Source of the DNA: Methylococcus capsulatus | GTDB taxonomy: Bacteria; Pseudomonadota; Gammaproteobacteria; Methylococcales; Methylococcaceae | Reading direction: 5' to 3' | DNA: 64,000 nucleotides | Assembly: GCF_036864975.1 (NCBI RefSeq) | Contig: NZ_CP104311.1 | Coordinates: 2,148,001 to 2,212,000, forward strand | Shown here: positions 60,436 to 64,000 of the stretch, in pieces | Layout: every line of letters begins with the position of its first letter | Numbering within the stretch: position 1 is the first letter of the stretch | Notes under the pieces: model-generated | What the model saw: only the letters and a program-made list of their open reading frames with translations | Database searches by the model: none | What the model was told of the DNA's origin: nothing | Position numbers and translations under genes: made by a program

Positions 60436-61119
60436 ATGAAATGGGATATCGGCAAGCTCAGCTCCGAGCTCAGGCTGTCGCTGCTGCTCGCATCGGTCTG
60501 CGCGGGGCTGGGGCTGCTTTTGGTGGTGGAGTGGTACAGCATGGATCGCATATACCGCATTCCGGAGGTGCCGAAGGTCGCGGACAAAGCCGGGGCGGAC
60601 GAACCGGAGCTCGCGCCATTCGAATTTCCGGATCTTGGCGAGTTCGAAGAGCTGGTGGAGCGCCCTCTGTTCGTGGAAGGGCGCCGGCCGCCGCCGGAAG
60701 TCGTGGAAGAACCGCCACCGCCGGTCGCCCACACGCCGCTGGACCTCAAGCTGATGGGGCTGATTTTTTCGCCGGCCGGCAAAACCGCCCTGCTGGTCGA
60801 TCCCAAGGGCAAGTACAAGCGTGTCAAGGAGGGCGGCATCGTCAGTGGCTGGGTTCTCAAGGAGCTGAAGACCGATCGCGTCATCCTGCAGCAGGATGGG
60901 GAGATCAAGGAGCTGTTGCTCCTGAAGGCCAAGCCGAAAACCGCGGCGGGCGGGGCGCCGCAGCCGCCCCAGGAAGCCAAGCCCGGAAAGAAGCCGCCGG
61001 CCGGCGCCCAATCGTCGGATGCCGAGACATTGGATGAAGAAGAAGGCGAAGTGGGCGAGCCCGATGAAGATACCGAAAGCGACGGTGCCGAGGATACAGA
61101 GGATCAAAGCGATGAGTAA
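60436..61119 (+). CDS. Type II secretion GspC/N-type protein with homology-region domain
   Basis: A 227-residue bitopic protein: membrane helix (LSLLLASVCAGLGLLLVVEWYSM), Pro/Glu-rich linker, then an HR-type domain (LDLKLMGLIFSPAGKTALLVDPKGKYKRVKEGGIVSGWVLKELKTDRVIL), as in GspC, which binds the GspD N0 domain. The tail is strongly acidic (EEEGEVGEPDEDTESDGAEDTEDQSDE region, written in part). No PDZ domain follows, so it resembles the XpsN-type protein. It probably fills the GspC role, since no other gspC lies in the operon. Starts 2 bases after gspM. Confidence 0.75.
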   Translation: MKWDIGKLSSELRLSLLLASVCAGLGLLLVVEWYSMDRIYRIPEVPKVADKAGADEPELAPFEFPDLGEFEELVERPLFVEGRRPPPEVVEEPPPPVAHTPLDLKLMGLIFSPAGKTALLVDPKGKYKRVKEGGIVSGWVLKELKTDRVILQQDGEIKELLLLKAKPKTAAGGAPQPPQEAKPGKKPPAGAQSSDAETLDEEEGEVGEPDEDTESDGAEDTEDQSDE

Positions 61120-61148
61120 GCCGTTCAACGAATTGCAGTCGACAGTGC

Positions 61149-63584
61149 ATGCCTAAGTTCATTCAAAGAATCGTCGTCGTCTCCACATCGGCTGCCCTCG
61201 GTCTGAGCGGCTGCGAGTCGCTGCTGCCAGACTATTACAAGAAACCCGTTTCGCCGGACAGCCTGAAGATCGAGAAGGTGTCTTCCGAGCCTGCGCCTTC
61301 GCCGCTGGCGGAAGCGCAGACCGATATGCTCAAGAAGCCGGAGTACTACCCGCGGAAGGGTTCGGTGGTCAATCCGCCGTCCCCGGCGGGCGGTTACTCC
61401 GGTTCCGGCATGCCCGCCGGCGGTACTGCTGCTGGGAAGCGGGCGGGCCGGACTTCACCCCGGAAGGAGGGCAAATACACCCTCAACTTCGACGACGCCG
61501 ACCTGTCGGAGGTCACCAAAGTCATCCTCGGCGATACGCTCAAAGTGAACTACGTGCTGAGCCCCAAGGTCACCGGCAAGGTGAGTCTGCAGACCACCCG
61601 CCCCCTGACCGAGGACGAGATGATCCCGACGCTGGAAGCGTTGCTGCGCATGAACGGGGCGGCGTTGATCCGCGACGGCGGGATGTACAAGATCGAACCC
61701 GACGCCCAGGCTGCGATCAGTGCTTCCGGCCCCGGTGTCGGTCTGGGAATGATGGAACCGGGTTACCAGTTGCGGATCATCCCATTGCGTTACATCAGCG
61801 CAGCGGAAATGCAGAAAGTGCTGGAGCCCATCATGCCGCCCAAGTCCGTCCTGCGGATGGACGAAACCCGCAACCTGGTCATGGTCGCCGGTACGGCGGA
61901 AGAGCTGGGCGGCGTCATGGAGGCGGTGCAGATTTTCGACGTCGACTACATGCGGGGCATGTCCGTGGCGATATACCCGGTCAAGAACGCCGACGTGCCG
62001 ACCATCGCCGACGAACTGACCAAGGTCCTGGGGCTCGGCGGCAAGGGCGCCATGGGCAATGTGTTGCGTATCCTGCCGATCGAACGCCTCAACGCCATCC
62101 TCGCGGTCGCACCGGAGATGCATCTGCTGCAGGAAGTGCAGGACTGGATCGAGCGGCTCGACCGCTACAACACCACGCGCACCGGGAATGTTCATGTCTA
62201 TCGCTGCCAGCATGTGGACGCAGGCGAACTCGCCCGTACGCTGGGCGGGATCTTCGGAGGCGGCGCGGGAAGGCAGGGGCCGTCGCTGGCGCCTGGGCTG
62301 ACCGGCATGGACGTCGGCAGTGGCATATCGAGTGCCTTCGGCTCGGCTTCTACAACTGCAGGTGGTTTTGGCGGCTCCTCGTCCGGCTACGGAGGGACGG
62401 GCAGTTCGCTTGCTGGCGCGGGAGGCTCGCTCGGCGGCACGGGCAGCAGTCTGGGCAGCGGTTCCAGTGTGGCCGGAAGCAGCGGCGGCTTGGGGTCCTC
62501 CGGCACCAGCGGCGGACTCGGCCGCTTCGGCAGCGGTGGTTTGGGTGGGGGCGGTGGCGGCTTGGGTACCGCCGGAGGCAGCTTCGGTGGCGCACGAGGA
62601 GGCGCGGGCGGTCAGGGATCCACCATGACCCAGCTCGGCAACAATGCGCGCGTCGTTGCCGATCCTTCGAATAATGCGTTGATCGTCATTGCCAAGCCTC
62701 AGGACTGGAAGGAAATCGAAGCGGTGATCAAGGCCTTGGATGTCTTGCCGCTCCAAGTGCTCATAGACGCGACCATCGTCGAGGTCAGCCTGAAAAACGA
62801 TCTCCAGTACGGATTGAAGTGGTTGATCAGTAGTGGCACCAGCACGGAGGCACTGGGCAGCCCGCTTGCCAGCCTGGTGAAGGATTTCATCAATGGGGCC
62901 GCATCCGCTAGCGGGGGATTTAGCTATGCATTAATCGCCAACGGCGGTAATGTCAAGGTCCTGCTTAACCTGTTGGCGAAGGAACATCTGGTTAACGTAA
63001 TTTCCTCACCTTCGCTTATGGTTCTGAATAATCAACAGGCGAAGATCAATGTCGGAGATCAGGTACCGGTGCTAACGGGTACGACGGCCAGTGCTACGGT
63101 TGGTCTTCAGCAGTTCAGCCAGTACCAGCAGCAGCAGTCGGGCGTCACCTTGCAAATCCGGCCGAGAGTCAACTCCGGCGGGCTGGTCTCGCTGGAAATA
63201 TTTCAGGCGATATCGACGCCGTCGCCGATTAATGTGTCGCCTACGCAGACGACATTTCAGTTCGCCAATCGGGAAATCCAGAGCATGGTAGCCGTGCCTA
63301 ACGGCGAGACGCTGGCTTTAGGTGGCCTGATCTCCGATAAGCGCACGGAGACCCAGACTGGTTTGCCATACCTAAACCAACTCCCGATGATAGGTTGGAT
63401 GTTTGGGTCTACTGAGATCACGCCTGAGCGGACAGAGTTGGTGGTCTTGATCACTCCGCGGGTCGTGGAGAAGAAAGGTGACATTACTTCAATCAGCAAC
63501 GAATTCCGTCGCAAGCTGACGAATCTCTACAAAGGCGAGCCGGATGCCCAGCCGGCGGCGGTGGACCCCAGCAGTCCACCATAA
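61149..63584 (+). CDS. gspD: Type II secretion secretin GspD (lipoprotein)
   Basis: Outer-membrane secretin of 811 residues forming the exit channel. The signal ends in the lipobox LSGC, so it can be lipidated and need no separate pilotin. N0 starts near KYTLNFDDADLSEVTKVILGDTL, N1-N3 follow, with a Gly/Ser-rich insert (about residues 380-490) inside N3. The secretin core has VPVLTG, then PNGETLALGGLISDKRTE, LPMIGWMFGSTE and ELVVLITPRVV. From about base 62880 on, base composition is clearly less GC-rich than the first two thirds. Confidence 0.94.
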   Translation: MPKFIQRIVVVSTSAALGLSGCESLLPDYYKKPVSPDSLKIEKVSSEPAPSPLAEAQTDMLKKPEYYPRKGSVVNPPSPAGGYSGSGMPAGGTAAGKRAGRTSPRKEGKYTLNFDDADLSEVTKVILGDTLKVNYVLSPKVTGKVSLQTTRPLTEDEMIPTLEALLRMNGAALIRDGGMYKIEPDAQAAISASGPGVGLGMMEPGYQLRIIPLRYISAAEMQKVLEPIMPPKSVLRMDETRNLVMVAGTAEELGGVMEAVQIFDVDYMRGMSVAIYPVKNADVPTIADELTKVLGLGGKGAMGNVLRILPIERLNAILAVAPEMHLLQEVQDWIERLDRYNTTRTGNVHVYRCQHVDAGELARTLGGIFGGGAGRQGPSLAPGLTGMDVGSGISSAFGSASTTAGGFGGSSSGYGGTGSSLAGAGGSLGGTGSSLGSGSSVAGSSGGLGSSGTSGGLGRFGSGGLGGGGGGLGTAGGSFGGARGGAGGQGSTMTQLGNNARVVADPSNNALIVIAKPQDWKEIEAVIKALDVLPLQVLIDATIVEVSLKNDLQYGLKWLISSGTSTEALGSPLASLVKDFINGAASASGGFSYALIANGGNVKVLLNLLAKEHLVNVISSPSLMVLNNQQAKINVGDQVPVLTGTTASATVGLQQFSQYQQQQSGVTLQIRPRVNSGGLVSLEIFQAISTPSPINVSPTQTTFQFANREIQSMVAVPNGETLALGGLISDKRTETQTGLPYLNQLPMIGWMFGSTEITPERTELVVLITPRVVEKKGDITSISNEFRRKLTNLYKGEPDAQPAAVDPSSPP

Positions 63585-63802
63585 ATAGGGAAATTATGGC
63601 GCGCCTCTAGCTTACGTTGTAGTTCGGGCCTTGACGCGGAGATTCAATATGACTACTCTAATTTTGCATCTTTCTCAGATGCTTATTTCGTTTTATCCCT
63701 CTAGGATCTCGAATAACTTTCGTTACTGACAGATGCTGTTGCTCAATCTGCTGATGAGTTGGGGGGCTGGAAAACCTTTCCTAATTAATAATGGAGGAAA
63801 TT

Positions 63803-64000
63803 GTGAATCGCAATTCATTCAAGAAAATCTCAATTCAGGCGTCGCTTGTGCTTTTTGCGCTGAGCTTATTTTTTTTGATGGCGCCAACATCCAATGCCGT
63901 CAGCCCGACATACCAATACACCGTTCTTAAACTTAGTAATGGTAGTCAGTCTGAAGTTCAGAATTTATTGACATCATGGGGCGCCAATGGCTGGAAGTTC
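63803..64000 (+). CDS. Secreted DUF4177-like protein, 3' truncated by window edge
   Basis: A GTG start at 63803 with TGGAGGA eight bases upstream opens a frame running off the window (66 codons seen). A signal peptide (FKKISIQASLVLFALSLFFLMAPTSNA) is followed by YQYTVLKLSNGSQSEVQNLLTSWGANGWKF, which resembles the DUF4177 pattern of a strand, a helix and a terminal GW. The DNA is AT-rich relative to the rest of the window. Function unknown. The 218 bases between gspD and this gene hold nothing recognisable. Confidence 0.65.
   Translation, partial: MNRNSFKKISIQASLVLFALSLFFLMAPTSNAVSPTYQYTVLKLSNGSQSEVQNLLTSWGANGWKF

Overview
This is a GC-rich, densely coded stretch of a gammaproteobacterial chromosome. 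Gene content and sequence character fit an aerobic methanotroph of the Methylococcus type: RpoB/RpoC of gammaproteobacterial form, PstC/PstA with enlarged N-termini, an SmbP-like protein, a multicopper oxidase, and a type II secretion operon with lipoprotein GspD. No methane-oxidation gene lies in the window, so the genus is an inference.

Layout. 1-8872: end of rplL, then rpoB and rpoC, with hairpins in both spacers. 9041-12888: a dihaem cytochrome c4, then a three-gene set (retropepsin-like protease, inactive transglutaminase fused to membrane helices, ATP-grasp ligase). 13207-17531: phosphate uptake genes pstC-pstA-pstB-phoU without pstS. 17714-19791: DAHP synthase followed 5 bases later by a ThiS-ThiG fusion. 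19792-20703: a decayed IS481-type transposase. 20704-29500: a secreted unknown protein, SmbP, a PhoX phosphatase with a possible Pho box, an unknown lipoprotein, an EcsC/DUF5132/HMA-like/CAX cluster, and a second PhoX-like protein. 29705-34612: tRNA-Gly(CCC), cinA, an auxin-efflux-type carrier, pyrF behind a terminator-like leader, a DsbD_2 membrane protein and a PspF-like sigma-54 activator. 34674-38063: feoAB with a Fur box, then argG.

38322-46427 is the most coherent functional block. A multicopper oxidase is followed by a PAS-containing sigma-54 activator transcribed away from a persulfide dioxygenase and a TauE/SafE exporter. The intergenic region holds an inverted repeat and a near-consensus -24/-12 promoter. 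Next come cydP-cydA-cydB-cydX, the sulfide-tolerant quinol oxidase. Together they suggest a sulfide/sulfane-sulfur response module. A second TauE/SafE gene at 49158 carries a fresh 119-bp tandem duplication across its start.

46514-52036 holds a PepSY protein, AlkB, OpgD, a VTT-domain protein and hisC. 52335-63584 is a type II secretion operon (gspE-F-G-H-I-J-K-L-M-C/N-D), with a terminator-like hairpin before gspK. Base composition falls within the last third of gspD and stays low to the window end, where a partial secreted DUF4177-like gene begins.

All calls come from reading the sequence. Family names rest on remembered family features, and no database search was run.
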